Positions 39,845 through 49,438 of a stretch of 64,000 nucleotides of DNA are shown piece after piece (within the stretch, counting starts at the first letter, position 1; the number at the start of each line of letters is the position of its first letter). The notes beneath the pieces are model-generated. The model was not told where the DNA came from and did not search any database. It saw only the letters and a list, made by a program, of their open reading frames with translations. The position numbers were made by a program, and so were the translations under genes. This stretch comes from Ancylobacter polymorphus (GTDB lineage: Bacteria; Pseudomonadota; Alphaproteobacteria; Rhizobiales; Xanthobacteraceae), in NCBI RefSeq assembly GCF_022836935.1, contig NZ_CP083240.1, positions 223,648 through 287,647 of the forward strand. Direction: 5' to 3'.

Positions 39845-41473
39845 TCACGCTAGTTGCAGACTCCGCCGCCGTTCGGCTTGGCGCTTCGGGTCTGCCACGG
39901 GGCTCGCGGCGATAAGAAGACGCGTGTAGTCGTCCTTCGGCGCGCCGAATACATCCGCTGTTGGGCCCTGCTCCACGATCTCACCCGACTTCATGACGAG
40001 TACGCGATCCGCGAATTTTTCAACGAGCGTCAGATCGTGCGCGATGAAGATATAGGAAAGGCCCAGCTCGCGGCGCAAGCGCGTAAGCAGCGTGATGATC
40101 TGCGCCTGAATGGTCATGTCCAGCGCCGAGACGGCCTCATCACACACGACCACTTCAGGATTGAGCGTAAGAGCACGCGCGATGGCGATGCGCTGGCGCT
40201 GCCCTCCTGAAAACTCGCCGGGGAACTTCTCAAGATCGGACGCTTGCAATCCGACCATTCCCATCAGTTCCTCCGCCCGTGCTCGCCATTTCTCGCGCGG
40301 CAGCACATCGGGATGCAGTGTCCATGCTTCGGAAAGGATGCGGAACACGTTCATCCGTGGATTGAGCGAGCTGTACGGATCCTGGAAAACGGCCTGCACA
40401 ACACGATTATAGCTGCGGAGCTCCTGACCCGAGAGAGACTCGATGTCCTTTCCGCGATACCGGATCAATCCGGAACTCGGCTTCTTGAGCTTGAGGATTG
40501 TACTGGCGACCGTGGACTTGCCTGATCCGGATTCACCAACGATACTCACAATCTCACCCTTGGCAACGGTGAAGCCGACATCCTTCACCACGTGATGGGC
40601 GCCGTAATGGATGTCGAGATTTAAGACTTCGAGGAGTACCTCGCCGTCTCCATGCTTCTCCGAGCGATATTCTTCGGAACGGTCGGTGAGAAGTTGCTTG
40701 GTGTAGGCGTGTTGGGGAGAACGGAATACGGCCTCGACGGATCCCTCTTCCACCAGTACGCCTTTTTTCATGACTATGACGCGGTCGGCAATGTCTGCGG
40801 CAACGCCGAGATCATGCGTGATCATCAGAAGTGACATGCCTGTCTCGGACTGCAAGCGACGCAGTAGATCGAGAATGCGCGCTTGCACTGTCACATCTAA
40901 CGCAGTTGTCGGCTCGTCCGCGATCAACAGATCGGGCTGCATCGCCATCGCCATCGCGATCATGATGCGCTGGCGCTGACCACCGGAGAACTGATGCGGA
41001 TAGGCATTAAAACGTTTCTGCGGATCAATAATGCCGACTAGCACCATGAGTTCGAGCGCGTGCTCGTTCGCCGCGCGGCGCGGCATGCCGTGGATCCGAC
41101 AGACCTCGGCAATCTGCCACCCGACAGGATAAACCGGATTGAGGTGGGTGAGTGGGTCTTGAAAAACCATCGCAATGCTGCGGCCGTAAAGCTCGCGCCG
41201 CTCGCCCAAGGGCATTGACAGCAGACTTCTTCCGCGGAACCGGATATCGCCGGATTTGATCAGGCCGGGCGGGCAGTCAAGTAGGCCAAGCACCGCATTT
41301 GCCGTTACGCTCTTGCCCGAACCGCTTTCGCCGATGATCGCAACACTTTCGTTGTGATTCACGCGGAAACTGATATCGTGGACAGCTTGGAACACGCCGG
41401 TTGGTGTCTGGAAGTCGATTCTAAGATCTTCGATCTCAAGGACCGGAGAAGTGTGCTCAAGCATGGGCGGCAT
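39845..41473 (-). CDS. Dipeptide/oligopeptide-type ABC importer, fused ATPases (DppD-DppF)
   Basis: 542 aa with two complete ABC domains in one chain. Walker A is GESGSGKSVT near residue 38 and GESGSGKSTV in the second half. The signature FSGGQRQR occurs twice; Walker B is LLIADEPTTALD and VVVCDEAVSALD. Such fusions energise peptide/opine/nickel-type importers. It overlaps the upstream permease gene by 17 bp and is the last gene of the operon, ending 14 bp before an IS110 relic. Confidence 0.93.
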   Translation of the reverse strand: MPPMLEHTSPVLEIEDLRIDFQTPTGVFQAVHDISFRVNHNESVAIIGESGSGKSVTANAVLGLLDCPPGLIKSGDIRFRGRSLLSMPLGERRELYGRSIAMVFQDPLTHLNPVYPVGWQIAEVCRIHGMPRRAANEHALELMVLVGIIDPQKRFNAYPHQFSGGQRQRIMIAMAMAMQPDLLIADEPTTALDVTVQARILDLLRRLQSETGMSLLMITHDLGVAADIADRVIVMKKGVLVEEGSVEAVFRSPQHAYTKQLLTDRSEEYRSEKHGDGEVLLEVLNLDIHYGAHHVVKDVGFTVAKGEIVSIVGESGSGKSTVASTILKLKKPSSGLIRYRGKDIESLSGQELRSYNRVVQAVFQDPYSSLNPRMNVFRILSEAWTLHPDVLPREKWRARAEELMGMVGLQASDLEKFPGEFSGGQRQRIAIARALTLNPEVVVCDEAVSALDMTIQAQIITLLTRLRRELGLSYIFIAHDLTLVEKFADRVLVMKSGEIVEQGPTADVFGAPKDDYTRLLIAASPVADPKRQAERRRSLQLA

Positions 41474-42338
41474 CCAGTGATTTCCTGCCTTTTGCGAGTG
41501 TCGGATCAGCGGCCAAGCGGAACCAACTCGCGAGAAGATTTGCGGCGATCGCGGTCAGCATGATCGCGAGCCCGGGCCAAAACGAAAGCGACCATGCGAC
41601 GTTTACGTATGCGCGACCTTCGGAAACCATCAGACCCCAGGTAATATCTGGCGGCTGGACGCCAATGCCGAGGAAGCTCAGGGCCGATTCCGCGAGCATT
41701 ACATAGGCGAAGTCGAGCGCGGCGATAATCAGAAGTGTCGGCAAAACAAGAGGCAGGATATGGCGTATCGCGATATGGCATCCGCTGGCGCCCATGACGC
41801 GTGCCGCGGACACGAATGCTCGTTCGCGGATTTCCAGCACCTCTGCCCTTGCCGTGCGGATATAGATCGGCAGACGTGTGATCGCGAGCACGACGATGAT
41901 GTTCACCGGGTTCGGGCCCAGAACGTACAAAACGATCAGCGCGAGCAACAGTGAAGGGAAGCTCATGATTACGTCCACGGAGCGGACAATGATACTTCCG
42001 AGCGCGCCTTGGCTCAGCCCTGCGATGATCCCGATCACGCCGCCGATCGAAAGCGAGGCGATTACTGAACCGAAGGCGATCCCGATCGTGTTTCGCGCGC
42101 CGACCATGATGCGGGCAAGAACGCTGCGGCCAAGCGAATCCGAGCCTAGAATGAACTGCCAGCCATGGCTCAGGTCGAAGCTTGGGAGGTTGCGCGCGCG
42201 CAGATTGATTGCCATCGCCGTCTTCCCGAATAGTTCCGGACCGACTATGGCGAGCACGACGATGACGGCGAGATAGATCGCTGCAAGGAATGCAAGTTTG
42301 TCATCGCGAAGAAGAAAATACACGTTCTTGCGTTTCAT
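41457..42338 (-). CDS. ABC transporter permease, DppC-like
   Basis: 293-aa inner-membrane permease with six hydrophobic helices. An N-terminal helix (LAFLAAIYLAVIVVLAIVGP) and the periplasmic HGWQFILGSDSLGRSVLARI segment are typical of DppC/OppC. The cytoplasmic EAA loop reads VSAARVMGASGCHIAIRHIL. Forms the channel with the DppB-like protein, whose gene ends 8 bp upstream. Confidence 0.92.
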   Translation of the reverse strand: MKRKNVYFLLRDDKLAFLAAIYLAVIVVLAIVGPELFGKTAMAINLRARNLPSFDLSHGWQFILGSDSLGRSVLARIMVGARNTIGIAFGSVIASLSIGGVIGIIAGLSQGALGSIIVRSVDVIMSFPSLLLALIVLYVLGPNPVNIIVVLAITRLPIYIRTARAEVLEIRERAFVSAARVMGASGCHIAIRHILPLVLPTLLIIAALDFAYVMLAESALSFLGIGVQPPDITWGLMVSEGRAYVNVAWSLSFWPGLAIMLTAIAANLLASWFRLAADPTLAKGRKSLDAAHA

Positions 42339-42346
42339 CGCCGCTT

Positions 42347-43261
42347 CTAACCTCGAATCCGCGGGTCAAGACGGGAATAAGCAAAGTCAATGAATATGTT
42401 CATCACGAAGATAGCAACCGCCGTGACAAGAATGCTCGCCTGAAGAACCGCGAAATCGCGCTGCTTGATTGCGCCAATCATCAAATTGCCGATGCCCGGC
42501 CACCCGAAGATAGTCTCGACGACGACCGCGCCGTTAATCAATGCGGCAGCTTGGTCTCCGGCTACCGTGATCACCGACAGCATCGAATTACGCAGTGCAT
42601 GAACGAAGATGACGCGCCGTTTTGGCGCCCCTTTGGCTCGCGCGGTTTTGACGTAGGGGGCCGCCAGCGCACTAATCATCGACATGCGTACTACCTGTGT
42701 CAGAAGGCCGAGCGGCCGCACAAGCAACACGCCGACTGGCAGAAGCCAGTGCAAGAACGTTCCAGTGCCAGATGTCGGCAGCCAGCCCAAGGTCACGGAG
42801 AAGATGAGAATGCCAACGATGGCGAGCCAGAAGTCCGGTGTGCTGGCGCTGGCAATCGTAAGCAGGCTCGACACGCGATCAAACACACCGCCGGGCTGAT
42901 AGGCGGCGAGCGAGCCTATAAATACGGCCAGCACGAGCGCTAGTATCATCGTGACAACCGCCAGCCGCAGTGTAACCGGAAATGCTTCAAGCGCCGCCTG
43001 CATGGCCGGGCGCCCTTGAAACACCGAGTCGCCGAAATCGAACTGCGCGATGTCAGCTATGTAACTGCCGAACTGCACATATAGGGGATCGTTGAAACCG
43101 TGCTTGGTAGCGAACGTTTCGCGCTGCTCCAGCGAAGCATCCATCGGCAAGTACAGGTCGGTTGGATTGCCGGTCAGGCGCGAGAGGAAAAAAACGAGAA
43201 CCAGAAGCGCCATAAGCGCGACAAGGCTCTGCGCTCCGCGTCGCAGGATGTAGCCTCTCAT
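42347..43261 (-). CDS. ABC transporter permease, DppB-like
   Basis: 304-aa permease of the DppB/OppB type. It starts with MRGYILRRGAQSLVALMALL, followed by helix LVFFLSRLTGNPTDLYLP, and has the EAA loop YVKTARAKGAPKRRVIFVHA and NGAVVVETIFGWPGIGNL. About six membrane helices. Cotranscribed with the binding protein upstream, from which it is separated by a 54-bp spacer containing a stem-loop, and with the DppC-like gene downstream. Confidence 0.92.
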   Translation of the reverse strand: MRGYILRRGAQSLVALMALLVLVFFLSRLTGNPTDLYLPMDASLEQRETFATKHGFNDPLYVQFGSYIADIAQFDFGDSVFQGRPAMQAALEAFPVTLRLAVVTMILALVLAVFIGSLAAYQPGGVFDRVSSLLTIASASTPDFWLAIVGILIFSVTLGWLPTSGTGTFLHWLLPVGVLLVRPLGLLTQVVRMSMISALAAPYVKTARAKGAPKRRVIFVHALRNSMLSVITVAGDQAAALINGAVVVETIFGWPGIGNLMIGAIKQRDFAVLQASILVTAVAIFVMNIFIDFAYSRLDPRIRG

Positions 43262-43282
43262 TTCGTAAGCCTCATACGATAA

Positions 43283-43308
43283 GCCGGCCGCGGTGAACCG
43301 CAGCCGGC
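43283..43308 (-). other. Intercistronic stem-loop after the binding-protein gene
   Basis: GCCGGC-TGCGG and CCGCG-GCCGGC on the minus strand pair into an 11-bp stem with one G-T and a 4-nt loop, without a T-run. Such structures between a binding-protein gene and its permeases usually stabilise the upstream message, giving more binding protein than permease. Confidence 0.55.
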
Positions 43309-43315
43309 ATCGATA

Positions 43316-44833
43316 TTATCGGATTTTGATATGTGCGAGTTGGAGCTCGCCATTTGTAGAGAGGGTCGGCTTGAATTCCAGGCGCCCGTTTACGCGCGTG
43401 AAGCCGACCATATGGAACAGGGCGACATCCCCGACCAGATCTTCATGAATGCGCTTGAAAGCCTGCTGGAAGAGCTTTGTGCGTTCTTCGCCCGTGGTCA
43501 CGTTGGCGCGGTCGATCAGATCATCGAGTTCCTTGTCGTCCAAAACCGACTGCCCACCCTTGGAATGATACTTCGCGTAGATGGTCAGCGACGCGTCGCC
43601 CGACGTGTTGTCGTGCTGATCGAGAAACAGATTGGGAGCGCGATTTTCCGCGAACGGCTTGAACAGCGAATCGTACCATTCTGAAGATTCCGTCATCTGC
43701 AGCTTCACGTTCAGGCCAGCCTCGCTATACATAGCCTGGATCGCCTGCACAGCTTCCTCGGAATTCGGGAAAAAGTTGTGACGTCCGATTAGCAATATTT
43801 CCTTGTGGACCGGAACCCCTGCCGATTCGGCCTGCTTCAACAACTCTTTTGCTTTATCAGGATCATATGGGTAGGGCTTCAAATCGGGATTGTACCCGTT
43901 AGTGCCGGGCACGATTAGCTGCGTCGCCGGTACTACGTCGTCACTGAATATAGTGCCCTTCAGCGCCTCGCGGTCGATGGCATAGTTCAGCGCCTGACGC
44001 ACCCGAACGTCGTCGAGCGGCGCAATCGGCACATCGATGCGCAGACGTGTGGTTTCCGCGTTTAGATAGCTGAAATCGCTCTTCGGATCGGTGGCATCCT
44101 GAACCGCTATGTTGAACGCGATGTCCGCTTCGCCGGAAGCAACCATTGCCGCGCGAACCGTTGACTCCTGACGCCAGACATAGGTCGCGGACGACACTTC
44201 AGGCTTCTCGCCCCAATATTCATCGAACCGCTTCAGAACGATGTTCTCGCCAGGCTTCCAGTCCGCAAAAATATACGGGCCCGTGCCGATTGGCCGGCGC
44301 GAATATTCGTCGTGCGGGGTGCTGGGCGCCGCGACCGTCACGGTGCTGAGTAGTGTCGGCAAAATCGGAACCGGCCGGTTGGTCTTAATCTCGACTTCGT
44401 GTTCGCCGAGCACTCCGACATCGACCGTGAGGCCGCCGAAATATTTGACGCGGATTTCGCAATCGAGCTTCTCGTTGAGAAGGCGAGCCAATGCCACTTT
44501 CAGCGCTTCGGCGTTGAATGGCGTGCCGTCGTGAAACTTCACATTCTCGCGAAGTTTCAAACGCCAAGTTTGCGGGTCGGCCTGCGACCACTCCGTCGCG
44601 AGACGCGGAAGCACTTTTCCGCTCGCTGGATCAATCTCCGTCAGCGTCTCGGTAACATTCTGTTTAATGACCTTGCCGACCTGTGACTTCGATGCCTGGC
44701 AGGCGTCCACCTGATCTGGCTGGACATCGAGAACAATGGTCACATCGCTCCCCGCGGCAAGCGCCAGAGGCGAAATAGCCAAGGATACAGCGTAGACAGT
44801 GACCCTAAGCAAAAGACCGCTTGGTCTGTTCAT
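43316..44833 (-). CDS. ABC transporter substrate-binding protein, family 5
   Basis: 505-aa periplasmic solute-binding protein (DppA/OppA/NikA family). A Sec signal peptide ends near residue 26 (VTVYAVSLAISPLALAAG). The family motif WRLKLRENVKFHDGTPFNAE, then VRQALNYAIDREAL and the C-terminal DQHDNTSGDASLTIYAKYHS support this. GGAGGAAAC precedes the ATG. First gene of the importer operon. The ligand is not readable; neighbours suggest an acid or amide rather than peptides. A weak GntR-type dyad lies 132 bp upstream. Confidence 0.92.
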   Translation of the reverse strand: MNRPSGLLLRVTVYAVSLAISPLALAAGSDVTIVLDVQPDQVDACQASKSQVGKVIKQNVTETLTEIDPASGKVLPRLATEWSQADPQTWRLKLRENVKFHDGTPFNAEALKVALARLLNEKLDCEIRVKYFGGLTVDVGVLGEHEVEIKTNRPVPILPTLLSTVTVAAPSTPHDEYSRRPIGTGPYIFADWKPGENIVLKRFDEYWGEKPEVSSATYVWRQESTVRAAMVASGEADIAFNIAVQDATDPKSDFSYLNAETTRLRIDVPIAPLDDVRVRQALNYAIDREALKGTIFSDDVVPATQLIVPGTNGYNPDLKPYPYDPDKAKELLKQAESAGVPVHKEILLIGRHNFFPNSEEAVQAIQAMYSEAGLNVKLQMTESSEWYDSLFKPFAENRAPNLFLDQHDNTSGDASLTIYAKYHSKGGQSVLDDKELDDLIDRANVTTGEERTKLFQQAFKRIHEDLVGDVALFHMVGFTRVNGRLEFKPTLSTNGELQLAHIKIR

Positions 44834-45376
44834 GATATTGTTTCCTCCGTCGTCAGGGATTCTTATTTCCCCTGATCGTTTTCCTGGCTAGCCGATCGAA
44901 ATGCTGAACCTTTATCAGACACCCTCCGGATGCGCGCCCACAATTTTAAGCCAGCAAATCTGTATGACCAGATTGGCCAGTCCAATTAAGCAGCGCTCGA
45001 AGACGCCGTCAACCAGGATATTGACATAGGAGACAGTGCGGTTTGCGAGGCATCGTTCGGTAGTGCCTGGCTCTCCTGTCGAGAATGTCGTGACGCGCGC
45101 TGCCCATCGGAGCTGCCAGAGGTCGATCGAGCGGCATCGGCCGGTTACGCTTACTGGTTGATCATGCAGGGATTGCGACGCCGCCAACATTCCCGATCGA
45201 TGATCGGCGGGACCGGAACCGCGAACGATTTCGCTGACCGGCTTCAATTACTTGGCGTTGGTCCGCCGGTTGAACTCGTGCTCCCCCAATTAGATGTGGC
45301 ACGTCAGGATGCGGTGAACCTGCACGATGCCTCAGCGCCGCCCCCGCCGCTCAGCACGGCACAGAGGGCAAAACCA
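44834..45376. promoter_or_regulatory. Transporter upstream region with a candidate GntR-type site
   Basis: About 540 bp before the IS3 element. TGACCA-GAT-TGGCCA (44965-44979) fits the xxACCA-N3-TGGYxx pattern of the four stronger sites. No gene is supported in the remainder; open frames lack family-like content. Confidence 0.4.
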
Positions 45377-45429
45377 GTGATCCATTTTCTGGGCCGCCGG
45401 AGGCTGGAGTGTCCGGCCTGCTTCACGGC

Positions 45430-45512
45430 GGTAGGCTGGCGACGCCGCCGGGGTTATGCAGCGAGATCGGGGGCTTGTGGCCGATGGCCCCATGCGGCCG
45501 ATCCTCGTTGTA
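45430..45512 (-). pseudogene. IS3 transposase orfB, 3' fragment
   Basis: The minus strand reads YNEDRPHGAIGHKPPISLHN then PGGVAS, the C-terminal tail of IS3/IS407-type OrfB. Its upstream part ends at 48194 with EKMEAWVRHYN, so the two fragments join exactly once the recombinase element is removed. Confidence 0.8.
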
Positions 45513-45539
45513 CAACAAGGCTTGAGAACGCCCACGGGA

Positions 45540-46099
45540 CAGAGTTCCGAGAGGTTGTCTATCGGTATCATCCGTGGTTTGGCCACGAGGTTGGCGTTCA
45601 CGGTGTCGTGGCGAAGTGCGACGGCGTGTATTTCCGCTGCTCGGTGGCGGGCAGGCATGGGGACCGCTGGCTCGAGGTTCCGGCCTGGATGTTCGAGTGG
45701 GCGTCATGCCCCGGCGATCTTCAGCTGACTGCGGCCCCCTTCGTCAGCCTGGGCGCACTCGCGGAGCTGTCGGCGCTGCTCGATCGGGCGTTGGAGACCC
45801 CCGCGGCAACATCGAATGCCCTGCTTTCGGGCGCATGCCGATCCTCTCACGACCAGATTCGGGGAGAGGCCCATGCGAGCGACGACGGCGACGGCGGCGA
45901 ACAGCGGCAGGCACAAGCGGCCGCGCGAGCGTCAGCAGATGGATCTGTTCGACAGCGCCAGGCCGGAGGCCTGCGGCGCGCCGCTCTGGCCGGAGCTGCC
46001 GGAGCAGGCGCGCTCGGCGCTGACGGAGCTGATGGCGCGGCTGATCCTCGCCCACGCCGCCACGGCCGTTCCGCTTCCAGCAAAGGAGGCCGGCGATGA
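45540..46099 (+). CDS. DUF5372-like protein of the recombinase element, 5' end unclear
   Basis: The frame reads [38 protein letters not shown] and [16 protein letters not shown]. Proteins of this kind precede large serine recombinases in many alphaproteobacterial elements. No ATG, GTG or TTG lies in frame between the element boundary (45507) and the conserved region, so the start is unknown. The frame also has no stop until 46099, overlapping the next ORF out of frame for about 230 bp, so the C-terminal half may be non-functional read-through. Treat as a probable damaged accessory gene. Confidence 0.45.
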
Positions 46100-46106
46100 T
46101 CTCTGA
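45873..46106 (+). CDS. Small accessory protein preceding the serine recombinase
   Basis: 77-aa protein with [20 protein letters not shown] and [20 protein letters not shown], a pattern often seen in short ORFs immediately before serine recombinases of this type. GGGGAGAGG precedes the ATG at 45873. It overlaps the recombinase start by 11 bp, so the two are translationally coupled. Function unknown; perhaps a recombination directionality or regulatory factor, but nothing in the sequence proves this. Confidence 0.65.
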   Translation: MRATTATAANSGRHKRPRERQQMDLFDSARPEACGAPLWPELPEQARSALTELMARLILAHAATAVPLPAKEAGDDL

Positions 46107-48165
46107 GAAGGTTCGGCCTCATCACCTGGAACGCAAAGCGATCCTTTACGTGCGGCAGTCTTCTACCCACCAAGTGCTGCACAACCGCGAGAGCGGCGCG
46201 CTGCAATATGCCATGCGGGACCGCCTGACAGCACTTGGATGGTCGCAGATCGAGGTGATCGACGACGATCTTGGCCGCTCCGCTGCGGGATCCGTCCAGC
46301 GCGCAGGCTTCGAGCGCATGGTGGCCGAGGTCTGCCTCGGCAAGGTCGGTGCGGTTTGCGCCCGAGAGGTCTCGCGCTTCGCCCGCAACAGCCGTGACTG
46401 GCAGCAACTGATCGAGATGTGCCGCGTCGTGGACACGGTGCTCGTCGATCAGGAGACGGTCTATGCGCCGCGCCATGGCGACGATCGTCTGCTGCTGGGG
46501 CTCAAGGGCAGCCTCAACGAGTACGAGCTCGATCTCCTGCGTCAGCGCTCTCTCGCGGCCCGCTACGCCAAGGCGCGCCGGGGCGAGCTGATCGTCTCCG
46601 CGCCGATCGGCTTCATGAAGGTGGATGACCGGTATGAGAAGGACCCTGACCGGCGCGTTCAGGAGGCGATCATGCTGGTCTTCGACAAGGTTCAGGAACT
46701 CGGCAGTGCGCGCCAGGCGCTGTGCTGGCTACACGAACATGATCTCGACCTGCCTGTGAAGCAGCGTAACGGCGACACGATCTGGCGCCGGCCGAACTAT
46801 GCTTCCATCCACCGGGTCATCGCAAACCCGGTCTACGGCGGTGCTTATGCCTATGGTAAGACGAGCGCCGCGGCAGCTTATGCCGCCGATGGCATCAGGA
46901 TGAAGACCCGCCGCAGGACACGGGATGAGTGGCTCGCCCTGAAGCCCGGCGCCCATGACGGCTATGTGAGCTGGGAGAGGTTCGAAGCGATCCGAGCGAT
47001 GGTGGCAGGCAATGTTCCGACCGGCAGGCATCACGGCGCGCCCAAGCATGGCGAGGCTCTGCTCGCCGGCCTGATCCGCTGTCAGCGCTGCGGCCGCAAG
47101 TTGACGCTTCGCTACACCGGGGCCAGGCACGGCATCCCCCGCTACAGTTGCAGCCGCGCCTGGATGGACCATGGCGGTCCGTCCTGCATCGCCTTCGGCG
47201 GCCTGCGTGTCGACGACGCGATCGAGGAGATGCTGCTCGGCGTGGTCGGCCCTGGCGCCGTCGCCGCGGCGCAGGAAGCAGCGTCACAGGCGGCTCGGCA
47301 GCGGGATCAGGTCCGCGACGCCCTTGGCCGCGATCTGGAAGCGGCGCGCTATGCCGCCGACCGCGCCTTCCGGCAATACGATGCCGCGGACCCGGTCAAC
47401 CGGCTGGTGGCCGGCGAACTCGAAGCGCGCTGGAACAGGGCGCTCGCCAAGATGGGGGAGATCGAGAGCAGGATCGCCGCACACGAGACGGCACGGCCCG
47501 CGGCAAGTATCGATCCCGCCATGCTCGGCCTGCTCGCGACGAACCTGCAAACCGTATGGTCGGCACCGACCACCGACGTTCGGCTGAAGAAGCGGGTCGT
47601 CCGCATCCTGATCAACGAAGTGGTCGCCGATATCGACGATGCCACCTCCGAGATCGTTCTCATCGTCCACTGGGCCGGCGGCGCCCATAGCGAGATGCGC
47701 CTGCCGAAGCGCCGGCGCGGGCAGCGCAACAGCACATCGACCGATATCGTCGCGGCCGTGCGCGAACTGGTGTTGATCGCCAGCGACGACCTGATCGCCG
47801 GTCTTCTCAATCGCAACGCCCTGAAGACCGGCAATGGCAATCGCTGGACGCGCGAACGCGTCACCTCCATGCGGTCGAACTACCGGATCCCTGTGTTCAA
47901 GCCCGCGGCCGATGGCGTCGAGCCCTGGCTCAATCTCACCGACGCCGCCAGGCTCCTCAAGGTCTCGACCAGGACGCTCAGGCTCGCCGCCGAAGCCGGC
48001 GAGATCGAAGCGATCCATCCCCTGCCGGACGGCCCCTGGATCTTCGCGCGCGCCGCTCTGGCCACAGATGCCGCCCAATCCATCACCGCACGGGCGCGGC
48101 AGAACCCAAAATACCCCGCGGGATCGCCGCCCGCGCAGCAAAACCTCTTCACTTCAATCACATAG
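46096..48165 (+). CDS. Large serine recombinase
   Basis: 689-aa site-specific recombinase. The N-terminal resolvase domain (residues about 13-160) has the catalytic serine at Ser22 (YVRQSS) and the arginine-rich helix [14 protein letters not shown]. The recombinase domain includes [15 protein letters not shown] and the zinc-ribbon pair [12 protein letters not shown] and YSCSR near residue 340, followed by a coiled coil. The last 80 residues add a MerR/excisionase-type [23 protein letters not shown], an uncommon extension. AAAGGAGG precedes the start. All key residues are present, so it should be active; it would integrate the element at GTTGTA. Confidence 0.95.
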   Translation: MISEKVRPHHLERKAILYVRQSSTHQVLHNRESGALQYAMRDRLTALGWSQIEVIDDDLGRSAAGSVQRAGFERMVAEVCLGKVGAVCAREVSRFARNSRDWQQLIEMCRVVDTVLVDQETVYAPRHGDDRLLLGLKGSLNEYELDLLRQRSLAARYAKARRGELIVSAPIGFMKVDDRYEKDPDRRVQEAIMLVFDKVQELGSARQALCWLHEHDLDLPVKQRNGDTIWRRPNYASIHRVIANPVYGGAYAYGKTSAAAAYAADGIRMKTRRRTRDEWLALKPGAHDGYVSWERFEAIRAMVAGNVPTGRHHGAPKHGEALLAGLIRCQRCGRKLTLRYTGARHGIPRYSCSRAWMDHGGPSCIAFGGLRVDDAIEEMLLGVVGPGAVAAAQEAASQAARQRDQVRDALGRDLEAARYAADRAFRQYDAADPVNRLVAGELEARWNRALAKMGEIESRIAAHETARPAASIDPAMLGLLATNLQTVWSAPTTDVRLKKRVVRILINEVVADIDDATSEIVLIVHWAGGAHSEMRLPKRRRGQRNSTSTDIVAAVRELVLIASDDLIAGLLNRNALKTGNGNRWTRERVTSMRSNYRIPVFKPAADGVEPWLNLTDAARLLKVSTRTLRLAAEAGEIEAIHPLPDGPWIFARAALATDAAQSITARARQNPKYPAGSPPAQQNLFTSIT

Positions 48166-48188
48166 CCAAATGGGTGTTCTGATGCGCG

Positions 48189-49240
48189 GTTGTAGTGTCT
48201 GACCCAAGCCTCCATTTTTTCGGCCGCGTCCGCAAGCGTCAGGAACCAGGGGCGTTCAGACATTCGCTCCGGAAGCGGCCGTTGATCGCCTCGATGAAGG
48301 CGTTGTCGGTGAGCTTGCCGGATCGGGAGAAGTCCAGCGTCACCCCCTTCGTGTAGGCTCACAGATCGAGGTCGCGGGAGATGACTCGCTGCCCTGATCG
48401 ACCCGGATGGTCCGCGGATAGCCCACCTTCGCGCAGACCCCTTCCCTGGTCGCCGCCACATGCTCGGCCCAATAGCTGAAGCGCGGATCGATCACTGGCG
48501 AGAAACGCGAGAAGATGTCGACCACGATCAACACGCGGATCTTGCGGCCGGTGGCAAGCTGATCGTGGACGAAGTCCATCGCCCAGACATCGTTCGGCCG
48601 GTGGGAGGCGTCCGGTCCTCCCGCAACTTCGCCTTCACCCGACGCTTCGACGTCTTGTTGCGCAGCGGCAGACCTAACTCATTGTAGATCCTGGGGGTTC
48701 GCTTCTGGTTGATCACCCAGCCCTCCCGGCGCAGCATCACCTGTACGCGCCGATAGCCATAACGCACTCGGGTTTCGCAGATCGTCCTGATGCATGCCGC
48801 CAATAGGGCCTGGTCGGGTCGGCAGGATCTGTAGTGGTAGGTGGACCGGTCGAACTCCAGGGCAGCACAGGCCGGGCGGATCGACACCTGCCACTCGCCA
48901 CACATCATGCCGACGAGCTCGCGCTTGCGACCAGGCCTTAGATTTTTCGGAGGACGATATCCTGCAGCATCTCCCGGTCGAGCGAGAGGTCCGCCATCAG
49001 CTTCCTCAGCCTCGTGTTCTCGTCCTCAAGCTGCTTCAACCTTCGCATCCCGAGCGGCGAGGCCCTCATATTTCCAGTTGAACTAGGTAGCCTGGCTGAT
49101 CCCGGCCCGCCGACAGATATCCGCCACCGGCACGCCGTCCGCTCCCTGCTTCAGGATGAACGCCTTCTGCGCGTCCGAAAACTTCGACGCCTTCAGCGTC
49201 TTCCGCTCCTCCCAGCGCAGGGATTTTTGACGCGGAAAAC
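48189..49240 (-). pseudogene. IS3-family transposase, orfA and 5' part of orfB
   Basis: OrfA reads KASKFSDAQKAFILKQGADG and VPVADICRRAGISQAT, then a stop where relatives have Tyr of TYFNWK, then QLEDENTRLRKLMADLSLDR. OrfB pieces are YHYRSCRPDQALLAACIRTI, RYGYRRVQVMLRREGW, MDFVHDQLATGRKIRVLIVV and EKMEAWVRHYN, with frame changes. The gene is broken independently of the recombinase insertion. Confidence 0.8.
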
Positions 49241-49438
49241 GCCAGCTTCAAACGGTCCAGTTTTCGGGAAAAAGATCACCTAGTTGCATACATTTCTAGC
49301 GCAACTTTTCATCACATTGCAGTTCGCTCACGGCATAGTTCCATCTGGCTTAATCGGCTCAAGGTACCCTTTAGCCTTCCACGTCCTGTGGGTAACCGCT
49401 CGGTGTCGTCGCACTAAGCCCCGTTGCTGCATCGGACT

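Larger units (their letters stand above)
45507..48194 (+). mobile_element. Minimal element mobilised by a large serine recombinase
   Basis: Bounded by the 6-bp direct repeat GTTGTA at 45507-45512 and 48189-48194. Joined end to end, its termini read GGGTGTTCTGATGCGCG, GTTGTA, CAACAAGGCTTGAGAACGCCC (right arm, core, left arm). The arms GGGTGTTCT and AGAACGCCC are inverted repeats, as in serine-integrase attP sites. The rebuilt target is intact IS3 orfB codons (RHYNEDRPH). Cargo is one fragmentary ORF, one small ORF and the recombinase; no other genes. Confidence 0.75.
45377..49278 (-). mobile_element. IS3-family element (dead), interrupted by a serine-recombinase element
   Basis: Ends begin TGATCCATTTTCTGGG (45377, plus) and TGATCTTTTTCCCGAAA (49278, minus), consistent with the TG...CA ends of IS3-type elements. 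Subtracting the 2.7-kb insertion leaves about 1.2 kb, the normal size. The flanking bases (CCAG and CCTA) are not a clean duplication, so exact ends or age remain uncertain. Confidence 0.65.

Noticed and set aside
45377..49278. Clean target-site duplication for the IS3 element
   Set aside because: The bases outside the inferred ends (CCAG and CCTA) differ, so I do not claim one.
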